Made by a program: the position numbers and the translations under genes. 30,220 nt of DNA. Source: Neoechinorhynchus agilis. Taxonomy: Eukaryota > Acanthocephala. The stretch covers positions 1-30,220 of the forward strand of contig JBMGUZ010000032.1 in the NCBI GenBank assembly GCA_051530055.1, read 5' to 3'. Below the pieces are notes generated by a model. That model did no database searches. It had not been told where the DNA came from and saw only the letters and a list, made by a program, of their open reading frames with translations. Within the stretch, counting starts at the first letter, position 1. Each line of letters starts with the position of its first letter. This document shows positions 12,067 through 19,923 of this stretch, piece by piece.

Positions 12067-15000
12067 TAGTCGTCGCTTAATATCTGGTTTAACAAATTAT
12101 CTTCATCGGAGTCTTCATCGCTGTCAAATTGACTCTCCTCTGGATTTCCGTTTGTATTATTAGTCGCGTCATTTTCCTGGTCCTCCTCGGTGTTATCGTT
12201 TTTCCTCGGACTGTCAGCGATCCCCAACGCTGCTCGTATCGCGTCCTCTAGTTGAAGAGTTTCAGCATCCTTTGGTTTTCGTATTACCTCCGCCGGTGGT
12301 TCGGATGGTGGTAATTCCTCACGAACGGATTGGGGTGTCATCTCGCCACCTTCAGAATAATCTTCTTCTTCGGATTGTTCTCCTTCTGGAGTGCAAGGGC
12401 GAAAAAGTATGTTTTCTAGGAACATGTTATCAGTTTGATTAGCATCAACGCTCATATAGCTTTCGGCCGGACTGGTAGCCGAAGCGCTTGAAGATAGATT
12501 AAGTTCCTCTATCGATCGAGGATATTCTAAAATGTACTGCGCGAGCGTTGCCTCGTCGAACTGAGATGATCCGTTAAATTGATCCTTTGTTTCAACTCCA
12601 ACTGGAATGGGTATATGTTGCTCAGATTCAAATTGTTCATTGATCTTGTGATATTGTTGGTGGTGTTCAGTTTGGGGCTCCTGCTGGTTTATCGGTCCAA
12701 AGTTAACATCGGGAGAAAAATTGAAGTTATCACGATCGTTGTCTGGCGCTTCAAATGAAAAATAGTGCTCGTGTTCGACGTTTGGCCGACGATATCTATC
12801 TAAATCTTCATTGGCAATCTCATATCTATCAGCCGACAATGTATTAAATATAGTCCCCCTTTGCTCATCGTGTAGATTTACGGTGTCATCCAGCTGCAGT
12901 TCAGCGGCACTTCGAGTTTCATTCTCTGCTCTAATCTGATTATTTTCTAATCGTTCTCCGGTCAGATGAGATTTCTGCTCGTTTAGCAACCGGAAATTTT
13001 CTTGGTAATCCTCATCATTAAGCCCAACTTTATCCGAAAAATTACGCTGGTTGCTTTCGTGTGCCCCCTTGATTTCAGCTTCAATATTTGGTTCAGGACA
13101 CATCTTTTGCTTTTTAGGTGGATGACATTCCGAAACGTCGTGTGTCCTTTTAGTGCTTTGTTTATCGGAAAAAATTTGGTGGCTCCGTATTGATTTTTGT
13201 TCACACATCTGCTCATTCGACTTCGCCGTTTCATCAGTTACCTTATTCGAGGACAGATCTGCTGCTTGACAGTTTTGTACGCCCGTCATATTTTCTCTTT
13301 GCGTACAATTAATTTTTTGCATTTTGCTTAATTCCTTATAATTATCGGTGCCTTCATATTGCCTTTTCATTGCCGTTATTGAATTTTGATTGAATCGTTT
13401 TTGGCCACTCGCCGATCGATCATCGCCATCCTTATTGATCATTGAAGCACAGTTCATTGAATATCCTTGCTGTTTGCGTGGAACTTCATTCTTAACCTCA
13501 GTGTTCTGATTTGGCGCCGCTATTTCGTGTTGTTGATAAAAATGCGCCGTCGTAATGTTTTGTGGATTGGTTACTGGGGCACAAGCCGCTTGCTGATCCT
13601 GCAAGTCCATTGAATATCCTTGCTGCTCGCGTTGATCTTCATTGTTAACCTCAGTGTTCAGATTTTGCGCCGCTATTTCGGTTTGTTGATAGAGACCCGC
13701 CGTCGCCATGTTTTGTGTATTGGTGACTGGGGCACAAGCCGCTTGCTGATCCTGCAAGTGCATTGAATATCCTAGCTGTTCGCGTTGATCTTCATTATTT
13801 ATCCCAATGTTCTGATTTGGCGCCGCTATTTCGTGTTGTTGATAGAAACCCGCCGTCGCCATGTTTTGTGGTTCGGTGATTGGAGCACAAGCCGCTTGCT
13901 GATCCTGCAAGTGCATTGAATATCCTTGTTGTTCGCGTGGATCCTCATTGTTTACGCCAGTGTTCAGATGAGGTGCCGCTATTTCGAATTGTTGATAGAG
14001 ACCCGCCGTCGCCATGTTTTGTGTATTGGTGACTGGGGCACAAGCCGCTTGCTGATCCTGCAAGTGCATTGAATATCCTAGCTGTTCGCGTTGATCTTCA
14101 TTATTTATCCCAATGTTCTGATTTGGCGCCGCTATTTCGTGTTGTTGATAGAAACCCGCCGTCGCCATGTTTTGTGGTTCGGTGATTGGAGCACAAGCCG
14201 CTTGCTGATCCTGCAAGTCCATTGAATATCCTTGCTGCTCGCGTTGATCTTCATTGTTAACCTCAGTGTTCAGATTTTGCGCCGCTATTTCGGTTTGTTG
14301 ATAGAAACCAGCCGTCGCCATGTTTTGTGGTTCGGTGATTGGAGCACAAGCCGCTTGCTGATCCTGCAAGTGCATTGAATATCCTTGTTGTTCGCGTGGA
14401 TCCTCATTGTTTACGCCAGTGTTCGGATGAGGTGCCGCTATTTCGAATTGTTGATAGAAACCCGCCGTCGCCATGTTTTGTGTATTGGTGACTGGGGCAC
14501 AAGCCGCTTGCTGATCCTGCAAGTCCATTGAATATCCTTGCTGCTCGCGTTGATCTTCATTGTTAACCTCAGTGTTCAGATTTTGCGCCGCTATTTCGGT
14601 TTGTTGATAGAAACACGCTGCCGCCATGTTTTGTTGAACGGTTACTTGAGCACAAAGCGCTTGCTGATCCTGCAAGTGCATTGAATATCCTTGTTGTTCG
14701 CGTGGAACTTGATTGTTTACCCCAGTGTTCGGATGAAGTGCCGCCATTTCGAATTGTTGATAGAAACCCGCCGTCGCCATGTTTTGTGTATTGGTGACTT
14801 GGGCACAAGCCGCTTGCTGATCCTTCAAGTGCATTGAATATCCTTGCTGTTCGCGTTGATCTTCATTGTTAACCTCAGTGTTCTGATTTGGCGCCGCTAT
14901 TTCGTGTTGTTGATAAAAACCTGCTGTTGCCATTTTTTGTGGATTGGTTACTTGGGCACGAGCCGCTTGCTGGCCATGCAAGTTTATTGAATATCCTTGT

Positions 15001-16532
15001 TGTTCGCGCGGAACTCTATTGTTTACGTCTGCGTTCTTATTAGGTGCCGCTATTTGGTGTTGAGGATAGTAGCCCGCGGTTGCCATGTTATGTTGATCGG
15101 TGAATGGAGCACAAGCCGTTTGCTGGTCCTGCAAGTGCATTGAATATCCTCGTTGTTCGCGTTGAACTCTATTGTTTACGTCCGGGTTCTGATTGGGTGC
15201 CGCTATTTGGTGTTGTTGATGGAAACCCGCTGCCGCCATGTTTTGTTGATCGGTGAATGGAGCACAAGCCGCTTGCTGGCCCTGCAAGTGCATTGAATAT
15301 CCTTGTTTTTCGCGTAGAGCTCTATTGTTTACGTCAGCGCTCTGATTAGGTGCCACTACTTGGTGTTGTTGATGGAAACCCGCTGCCGCCATGTTTTGTT
15401 GATCGGTGAATGGAGCACAAGCTGGTTGCTGGCCTTGCAAGTGCATTGTAAATCCTTGTTGTTCGCGTGAAACTGTATTGTTTACGTGAGCGTTCTGGTT
15501 AGGTGCCGCTATTTGGTGTTGAGGATTGTAACTCGCGGTTGCCATGTTTTGTTGATCGGTGAATGGAGCACAAGCCGCTTGCTGGCCATGCAAATTAATT
15601 GAATATCCTTGTTGTTCGCGTGAAACTCTATTGTTTACGTCAGCGTTCTGATTAGGTGCCACTATTTGGTGTTGTGGATAGTAGCCCGCGGTTGCCATGT
15701 TTTGTCGATCGGTACCACTAATCATTCGAACAGGATTTGCCATCAATGTAGGATGTATGTTTTGGCCACTATTTCCAAAATTTAATCGTTCTGTTGGCGG
15801 TTGTTGTTCTTGCTGCCATTGTTGCTGATATTGAGCAGGCTGTTGTTGGTTGTTCATCTGAGTTCCGTAGTTATGCACTCCCGATGGGTCTTGGGCATTT
15901 TGCAATGTTCCAATATTTTGGAGAGCTGGGTTATGGTAAATGTTTTGCGGATTGCCGTTTCCTTTAATAAAATTCTGAGCTGTCATCATGGGATTTGGCT
16001 GTTGCATTTGCTGCGTGCCGTAAAGGTGACCCGTATTGCCGAATTGTTGGAAATTTTGGTTTTGGAAGGCATTTGCATTGGTTATCGGACCCAAATTTTG
16101 TTGGAAATGCCCTTGCACATTCGGGTTGTAGAAATTTCCTTGAGCATACGGTGCCATAACAGCGGCTCCATTTCCACCAGCCGCAACAGCATATGGTACG
16201 GCACCATCGTAGGTAAGATTTTGAGCTTGAAATTCGTCCCTGTTCCTTAGACGACCATCCTGATAGCATCCATTGACAGCCCAGTGCATTCCTCTAGGAC
16301 CGTGAGATACTCTTACCCGTATAAACTTATTGCTCACAGATAATGTATGGCGAACTGAGTTTTGCCAACTTTTTACTTCCTTCTCGTCAGTTATTGCGGC
16401 AAAATAGGGATAATTCTGTTTAAAATAATCGTAAATCTTTTGTAGTGGCAGTGTGCGATTAGGAGCGTTGCTGATCGCCAACCTGGCTATTTCGGAAATG
16501 CTTATATCTCCCCACGCATTATGTCTCGGCAT
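12066..16532 (-). CDS. Divergent forkhead-domain protein with Q/N-rich region and about fifteen 51-residue tandem repeats
   Basis: A single uninterrupted frame of 1,488 codons. Residues about 10-88 form a forkhead (winged-helix) DNA-binding domain: helix 1 ISEIARLAISNAP, then LPLQKIYDYFKQNYPYF, recognition helix WQNSVRHTLS (56-65), and wing with FIRVRV and GMHWAV. The usual PPYSY start is missing, and the canonical RHNLS reads RHTLS, so one of the usual DNA-contact residues is changed. Residues about 90-270 are rich in Q and N. Residues about 273-1027 are some fifteen 51-residue repeats (TNTQNMATAGFYQQ, then NTGVNNEDPREQQGYSMH). A basic PPKKQK near residue 1137 may be a nuclear localisation signal. 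The C-terminus is strongly acidic. A nuclear DNA-binding regulator is likely by family; its targets are unknown and I cannot place it in a Fox class. The length and repeats are unusual for forkhead proteins. The start ATG sits 5' of the domain with AACA before it. Confidence 0.9.
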   Translation of the reverse strand: MPRHNAWGDISISEIARLAISNAPNRTLPLQKIYDYFKQNYPYFAAITDEKEVKSWQNSVRHTLSVSNKFIRVRVSHGPRGMHWAVNGCYQDGRLRNRDEFQAQNLTYDGAVPYAVAAGGNGAAVMAPYAQGNFYNPNVQGHFQQNLGPITNANAFQNQNFQQFGNTGHLYGTQQMQQPNPMMTAQNFIKGNGNPQNIYHNPALQNIGTLQNAQDPSGVHNYGTQMNNQQQPAQYQQQWQQEQQPPTERLNFGNSGQNIHPTLMANPVRMISGTDRQNMATAGYYPQHQIVAPNQNADVNNRVSREQQGYSINLHGQQAACAPFTDQQNMATASYNPQHQIAAPNQNAHVNNTVSREQQGFTMHLQGQQPACAPFTDQQNMAAAGFHQQHQVVAPNQSADVNNRALREKQGYSMHLQGQQAACAPFTDQQNMAAAGFHQQHQIAAPNQNPDVNNRVQREQRGYSMHLQDQQTACAPFTDQHNMATAGYYPQHQIAAPNKNADVNNRVPREQQGYSINLHGQQAARAQVTNPQKMATAGFYQQHEIAAPNQNTEVNNEDQREQQGYSMHLKDQQAACAQVTNTQNMATAGFYQQFEMAALHPNTGVNNQVPREQQGYSMHLQDQQALCAQVTVQQNMAAACFYQQTEIAAQNLNTEVNNEDQREQQGYSMDLQDQQAACAPVTNTQNMATAGFYQQFEIAAPHPNTGVNNEDPREQQGYSMHLQDQQAACAPITEPQNMATAGFYQQTEIAAQNLNTEVNNEDQREQQGYSMDLQDQQAACAPITEPQNMATAGFYQQHEIAAPNQNIGINNEDQREQLGYSMHLQDQQAACAPVTNTQNMATAGLYQQFEIAAPHLNTGVNNEDPREQQGYSMHLQDQQAACAPITEPQNMATAGFYQQHEIAAPNQNIGINNEDQREQLGYSMHLQDQQAACAPVTNTQNMATAGLYQQTEIAAQNLNTEVNNEDQREQQGYSMDLQDQQAACAPVTNPQNITTAHFYQQHEIAAPNQNTEVKNEVPRKQQGYSMNCASMINKDGDDRSASGQKRFNQNSITAMKRQYEGTDNYKELSKMQKINCTQRENMTGVQNCQAADLSSNKVTDETAKSNEQMCEQKSIRSHQIFSDKQSTKRTHDVSECHPPKKQKMCPEPNIEAEIKGAHESNQRNFSDKVGLNDEDYQENFRLLNEQKSHLTGERLENNQIRAENETRSAAELQLDDTVNLHDEQRGTIFNTLSADRYEIANEDLDRYRRPNVEHEHYFSFEAPDNDRDNFNFSPDVNFGPINQQEPQTEHHQQYHKINEQFESEQHIPIPVGVETKDQFNGSSQFDEATLAQYILEYPRSIEELNLSSSASATSPAESYMSVDANQTDNMFLENILFRPCTPEGEQSEEEDYSEGGEMTPQSVREELPPSEPPAEVIRKPKDAETLQLEDAIRAALGIADSPRKNDNTEEDQENDATNNTNGNPEESQFDSDEDSDEDNLLNQILSDD
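13455..15716 (-). repeat. 153-bp in-frame coding minisatellite within the forkhead gene, about 15 units
   Basis: GTGCATTGAATATCC recurs every 153 bp (13911 and 14064, for example), preserving the frame with a 51-residue unit. Units 1-5 (N-terminal side) are of a DVNN type (PNQNADVNN). Units 6-15 alternate among three subtypes, marked by HEIAAPNQN, FEIAAPHPN and TEIAAQNLN. Units 11 and 13 are identical in protein, and 8, 10 and 14 nearly so, which indicates recent unequal exchange or conversion in the C-terminal half. Nearly every unit keeps one cysteine (AACAPV). The repeat is poor in bulky hydrophobic residues and rich in Q, N and A, so it is probably disordered. Confidence 0.95.
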
Positions 16533-16784
16533 ATTGTTTTCAAGAATTTGGAGCTTTCAATGGTTTTAAAGAGATAAAAGAAGATTTGAACCGTTTGTGA
16601 ATTGAGAGGGGATAACAACACACTCATCTTAGGTCGTTTTGACTTATGTTTTCAGGAGATTTGGCAAACAGTTTATGGATAAACTATTTACCATTCAAAC
16701 CACAAATTTGTCAATATCTCGGTGTTTTCATCCCCAATATTACACTAGGTTTTGTCACCGTACGTATTCCGTACTAGAGGTGAT

Positions 16785-16830
16785 GTATTGAAGAAACGAA
16801 GACAATTTAGAACTCATTGTTTATGTCCGG
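16785..16830. repeat. Decayed single copy of the forkhead/satellite repeat upstream of the gene
   Basis: GTATTGAA at 16785 followed by 17 bases and then 16810-16830 matches the order and near-spacing of a coding unit (GCATTGAA, 19 bases, then 15164-15185). In the second block 20 of 21 aligned bases are identical with one single-base gap. Weaker similarity (GATAATACACG, GTGCCAT) continues to about 16880. It is in the same orientation as the coding array and the satellite. A second, weaker candidate lies at 17091-17127 (ATTGA, then GTTTATGTC 35 bases later, the spacing seen in coding units). Confidence 0.6.
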
Positions 16831-17436
16831 TGTTATTGCTGCCGATTGATAATACACGAAGTGCCATACGATGCTCAGTCGCATGTTCCTCGTAGAGTTC
16901 CATTGTCACAAGTTCTTGAGATTTCAAAGGCGAAATTTAAGGTGCTCCTCATCGATTGATAATGCGATAAAAATAGCCTTACATGCCAGAGCGATCATCG
17001 AAGTCATGCTGGGAATTTATTACACTCAATGAGCCATCATCCCGTATTTTGGAATTCGGATTATAAGGTCCAGAAGATTGGATTGAGGATTGTTGTGCAG
17101 AGTTTTCCTATCTATAGTTTATGTCGTCTTTTATTTGAATTTACAATGGTGCATCTTAGTCTCTATACTTAAAGTAAACATACTTTCCCGATTGTTTCTT
17201 TAATTTACGTTTCAATCACTAAAATTAAGAAGAGTCTAGGTTAGAATTGTTTTTAGAAAGTAGATCACATTCAAAAGATTTGGTATGGTCAATTTGAATA
17301 ATAAGAAAAATATAGATGCATTGGATGGGGACGGATCCGTAAACCAGTTAAACACGAATATTCTAATATAGAATTCGGTATTTGGCGTTCATATTCGGTG
17401 TACTGATCCACAAGGCGACTCGAAAATAAATCGGTA

Positions 17437-17575
17437 GGTCAGTTGTGGACACCCGATAGAGATCATAAGAGACGAATATATTTCGACTGATTGAATCAAT
17501 GATTATCAATTCAATTGTTTCGACCTCGAAAAATATTCGTCTCTAATGATCTCTCCCGGTTATCGACAAGCGACC
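17437..17575. repeat. Fold-back inverted repeat, 50-nt arms
   Basis: Arms at 17437-17486 and 17526-17575 are inverted copies around a 39-nt spacer. The inner 28 nt (GAGATCAT...ATTTCGA against 17526-17553) match at 26 of 28 positions; the outer part is more diverged. It could be the remnant of a small inverted-repeat transposon (MITE) or a hairpin. No target duplication was established. Confidence 0.65.
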
Positions 17576-18079
17576 AAAACAACAATATCTCTAACCACCA
17601 CTCGAATGTAATCCTCAATAAAAAATCATATAGGCGAGTCGGAAAATTATGTGAAGGATGTTTGTCGCCAGTTGACCGTGGAGCTTTAAAGTGGACTTAT
17701 TTTTTGAAGGTCGATTAAACAATAATTCAGCGTTTCACTCTGGAATCTTTCTAGTCTAAATCAATGAAGGTATTATTTACGCTTGAAGTATTGCAAAAAT
17801 TTCGACTCGTCGTCCGAGCTAAACAGTTTTAACTCTAAGTTTAGAAAGCTGTATAAAATATCGGTGAACCAACGATATTTCACTTGCATAAAAAATCAAA
17901 TTTCGTCTTCTCGTTTGGTCAGTCGCAAGGACCAAAACCTTAGAAAGACAATACAATGGGCATTGTTGGATATTTTGGCGTGCAATTTTTAAATACCTTC
18001 AATTATGATTCTTAAGTTATTCGTCTTTCAATTTTTAGACCAATAACTTTGATTATCGATATGAAGTTTTAAAATCCAC

Positions 18080-18735
18080 CTGTGTAGTTCCTCTTTGTTC
18101 TATTACACAAACTTCCCAGATCCATCTCTTCACCACCCGGAACCGCCGCAAGGACACTTGCAGCGTTGCCGCGCTGGATCGCGAGACCTATGTTTTGCAG
18201 GAAGGACGTTCCTGCTCTTGGGTCTCCGGTTGCGATCCTCATCTTCCTTGAAAGATCCGCCGTAAAGTTCTTGGCCTCAGCACCGAAGGCACCGAGCGTC
18301 TCAACGCCGAAAGGGACGAAGTGATGTGCCCTCAAGAGCTCCGCGTACTTCCCGCGCTTGCGTTCCTCTGCGGCAATTGCAGCACCTCCTTCGCGCCTTG
18401 AGGGGACAGGGAAAGGGTGTCCACCCCAGAGAAGGGATTTCCCTTCTGGCCACGGGAACACAGTTATCTCGTCCGGTCTCCGACCGTCGAGTCTGCAGAG
18501 GTGACTCGGTTCGAGCAGATTCGGTGCGTGTATCGTGTTTAAGGCCTGACTAATAACCGAGTTAATCTCAGCGTGGCGAGCATACCTGCCACCGGACTGG
18601 CGACAGACGAGACCGTGTCTACCCAAAGAATCCACAAGGGCCCCACAACGACAGTAGTGTGGGACACAAATCGGGAGACCTAGTCGTAAGGACACTGCGA
18701 TCCTTGATTTCATTCCACGCAGTATTTCGAAAACT
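18080..18735 (-). pseudogene. LINE 3' fragment: zinc-knuckle and restriction-like-endonuclease-type domain
   Basis: The frame reads RIAVSLRLGLPICVPHYC, then CRCGALVDSLGRHGLVC and RYARHAEINSVI, which is the C.C...H...C...RH zinc-knuckle type preceding the endonuclease-like segment RRPDEITVFPW. It parallels 25318-25960 of the longer element, so both belong to one family. It is 5'-truncated: no reverse transcriptase remains. After KSLLW the sequence jumps to GGHPFPVPSRREGGAA, so a stretch present in the longer copy (WDAACVDTLAASN) is lost, including the aspartate after tryptophan that I take as part of the endonuclease signature. GC-rich codons contrast with the AT-rich surroundings. It is non-functional on its own. 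Confidence 0.85.
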
Positions 18736-19102
18736 GAGGAATCTCATATTATGAGATAAACATCGGTTATGAGCACACCTACTCTTGTTTGCATTTACAA
18801 ATGAGTATTTCGCTCCATTTTTTTCGTTTTCGTATTGCGGGATTTATGATCAGAAGCGCAATTACTATTTCTCATTGTTATCTTGATTGTCGCTAATTCC
18901 GACATTCAAAGGGATATTAAGTATTTGCATTTAAATCGTGTAACAGCTAAAGGAGTCGTCAAAATTGATCCGGAGGTTTTTCCTTATGCAAGTTTTTTAA
19001 CACGTTTTTCCGAATATTGTCAATTTGATCTGCATCTAAAAAACCTTCTAATATTCACCTCGCTTTAAATCTGATAAACATACCCCGATTTTGTTGATTT
19101 AG
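18736..19102. other. Spacer and 5' region of the TMEM208-like gene
   Basis: AT-rich, 367 bp, no recognised gene. An open frame at 18883-19068 has no family resemblance. The stretch ends with TTGTTGATTTAG directly before the ATG at 19103, which resembles a 3' splice acceptor. The gene could receive a spliced leader or an upstream non-coding exon here; this is inference. Confidence 0.45.
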
Positions 19103-19591
19103 ATGGCGACTGCTCGTAAAAAACAACCGAGACGAAGTGATCGTCAAATCGCTAAGATAAACTTGGAGTTTTGTAAGTTTTACCTCATTCTCTCATGCAT
19201 TGACAGTTTACTGTTGGTGCTTCAAATTGGATGGGCCACCTACTTCAAGGCTGGAGTAACACCATTTGAAAAAGGTCTCTATGGTTCAACCGCGATAACT
19301 TGTTGGTTATCGTTTTTATTCCTAAGATGGCTAGGAAATCCGGCATCAAGTCATAACGTTGATCTGTCGGATTCTTTTATTGGCGATTTCTTCAAGGACG
19401 TGATTATATGGAATCTGGCTGTTCATTCATTGACAATGGTAACCATATACGCATGGATATTGTGGATATTCGTTCCAGCTCGCTTCTTATTTGTTGCCTA
19501 CAACGCTCTTGTCGTTCCTTGGAAAAGTGCTAATCAATTAGTGGATACCTCTGATAGTCCGCAAAAAGGAAAAATTCGTAAAAAAACTTAA
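19103..19591 (+). CDS. TMEM208: TMEM208 / SND2-like ER membrane protein
   Basis: 162 residues, close to the roughly 170 of animal TMEM208. The N-terminus is basic (ARKKQPRRSDRQ). Hydrophobic segments lie at about 26-48, 58-77, 100-120 and 120-140. The diagnostic part is residues 98-140: FKDVIIWNLAVHS, then IYAWILWIFVPARFLF and VPW, matching the LKDVILL, YVWSFWLLAPGRALYL and GPW pattern I recall for human TMEM208. The C-terminus is lysine-rich. TMEM208/Snd2 is an endoplasmic reticulum protein linked to SRP-independent membrane targeting. The start is set by an in-frame TAG immediately before the ATG, which coincides with a possible splice acceptor (ag then ATG). No intron interrupts the frame. 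A possible AATAAA is at 19880, 289 nt after the stop. Confidence 0.88.
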   Translation: MATARKKQPRRSDRQIAKINLEFCKFYLILSCIDSLLLVLQIGWATYFKAGVTPFEKGLYGSTAITCWLSFLFLRWLGNPASSHNVDLSDSFIGDFFKDVIIWNLAVHSLTMVTIYAWILWIFVPARFLFVAYNALVVPWKSANQLVDTSDSPQKGKIRKKT

Positions 19592-19923
19592 AAGGACTTT
19601 AAATCTCGATTTTTGCTCCTCAGGATACAGTAAAACTCACATTCGTTGACAGCTTTTATTTTTGGGGAAAAGTGCGTAACGGTAAACGATGGTAAAATTG
19701 ATTTTTACCTAAAAGTTCGAACGCCTTTTTTTTGTATTCCTCAATATAATTGTTTTGTTAGGATATTCAACAGTATATTTCTGATTTAAATTAAAAACAT
19801 TGAAGCAATGAGGTTCAATTAGTGGATTGCCCTGGTTTGCAATATGCCAACTACGTGGATAATTTCTAGTCATATCTGCAATAAACCAGATTTTTCATAA
19901 AGAAATATTCTATCCTATTGTTC
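19592..19923. other. 3' flank of TMEM208-like gene up to the second satellite
   Basis: This 332-bp AT-rich flank has no gene. AATAAA occurs at 19880-19885 on the plus strand, about 45 bp before the first satellite unit, so the array may start just beyond the transcript end. Confidence 0.5.

Larger units (their letters stand above)
16533..18068. other. Upstream region of the forkhead gene, no gene recognised
   Basis: This 1.5-kb AT-rich stretch separates the forkhead start from the LINE fragment. It should include the forkhead promoter, but I see no reliable core motif. Short plus-strand open frames (17515-17718, 17783-17992) have low-complexity composition and no family resemblance, so I do not call them genes. 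A repeat relic (16785-16830) and a fold-back (17437-17575) are listed separately. Confidence 0.5.

Noticed and set aside
15801-16250. 149-codon plus-strand open frame opposite the forkhead N-terminal half, and 101- and 79-codon minus frames there.
   Set aside because: Shadow frames of a Q/N-rich coding sequence, without family resemblance.
17515-17992. Two plus-strand open frames (67 and 69 codons) upstream of the LINE fragment.
   Set aside because: Short, no recognisable motif; the first overlaps one arm of an inverted repeat.
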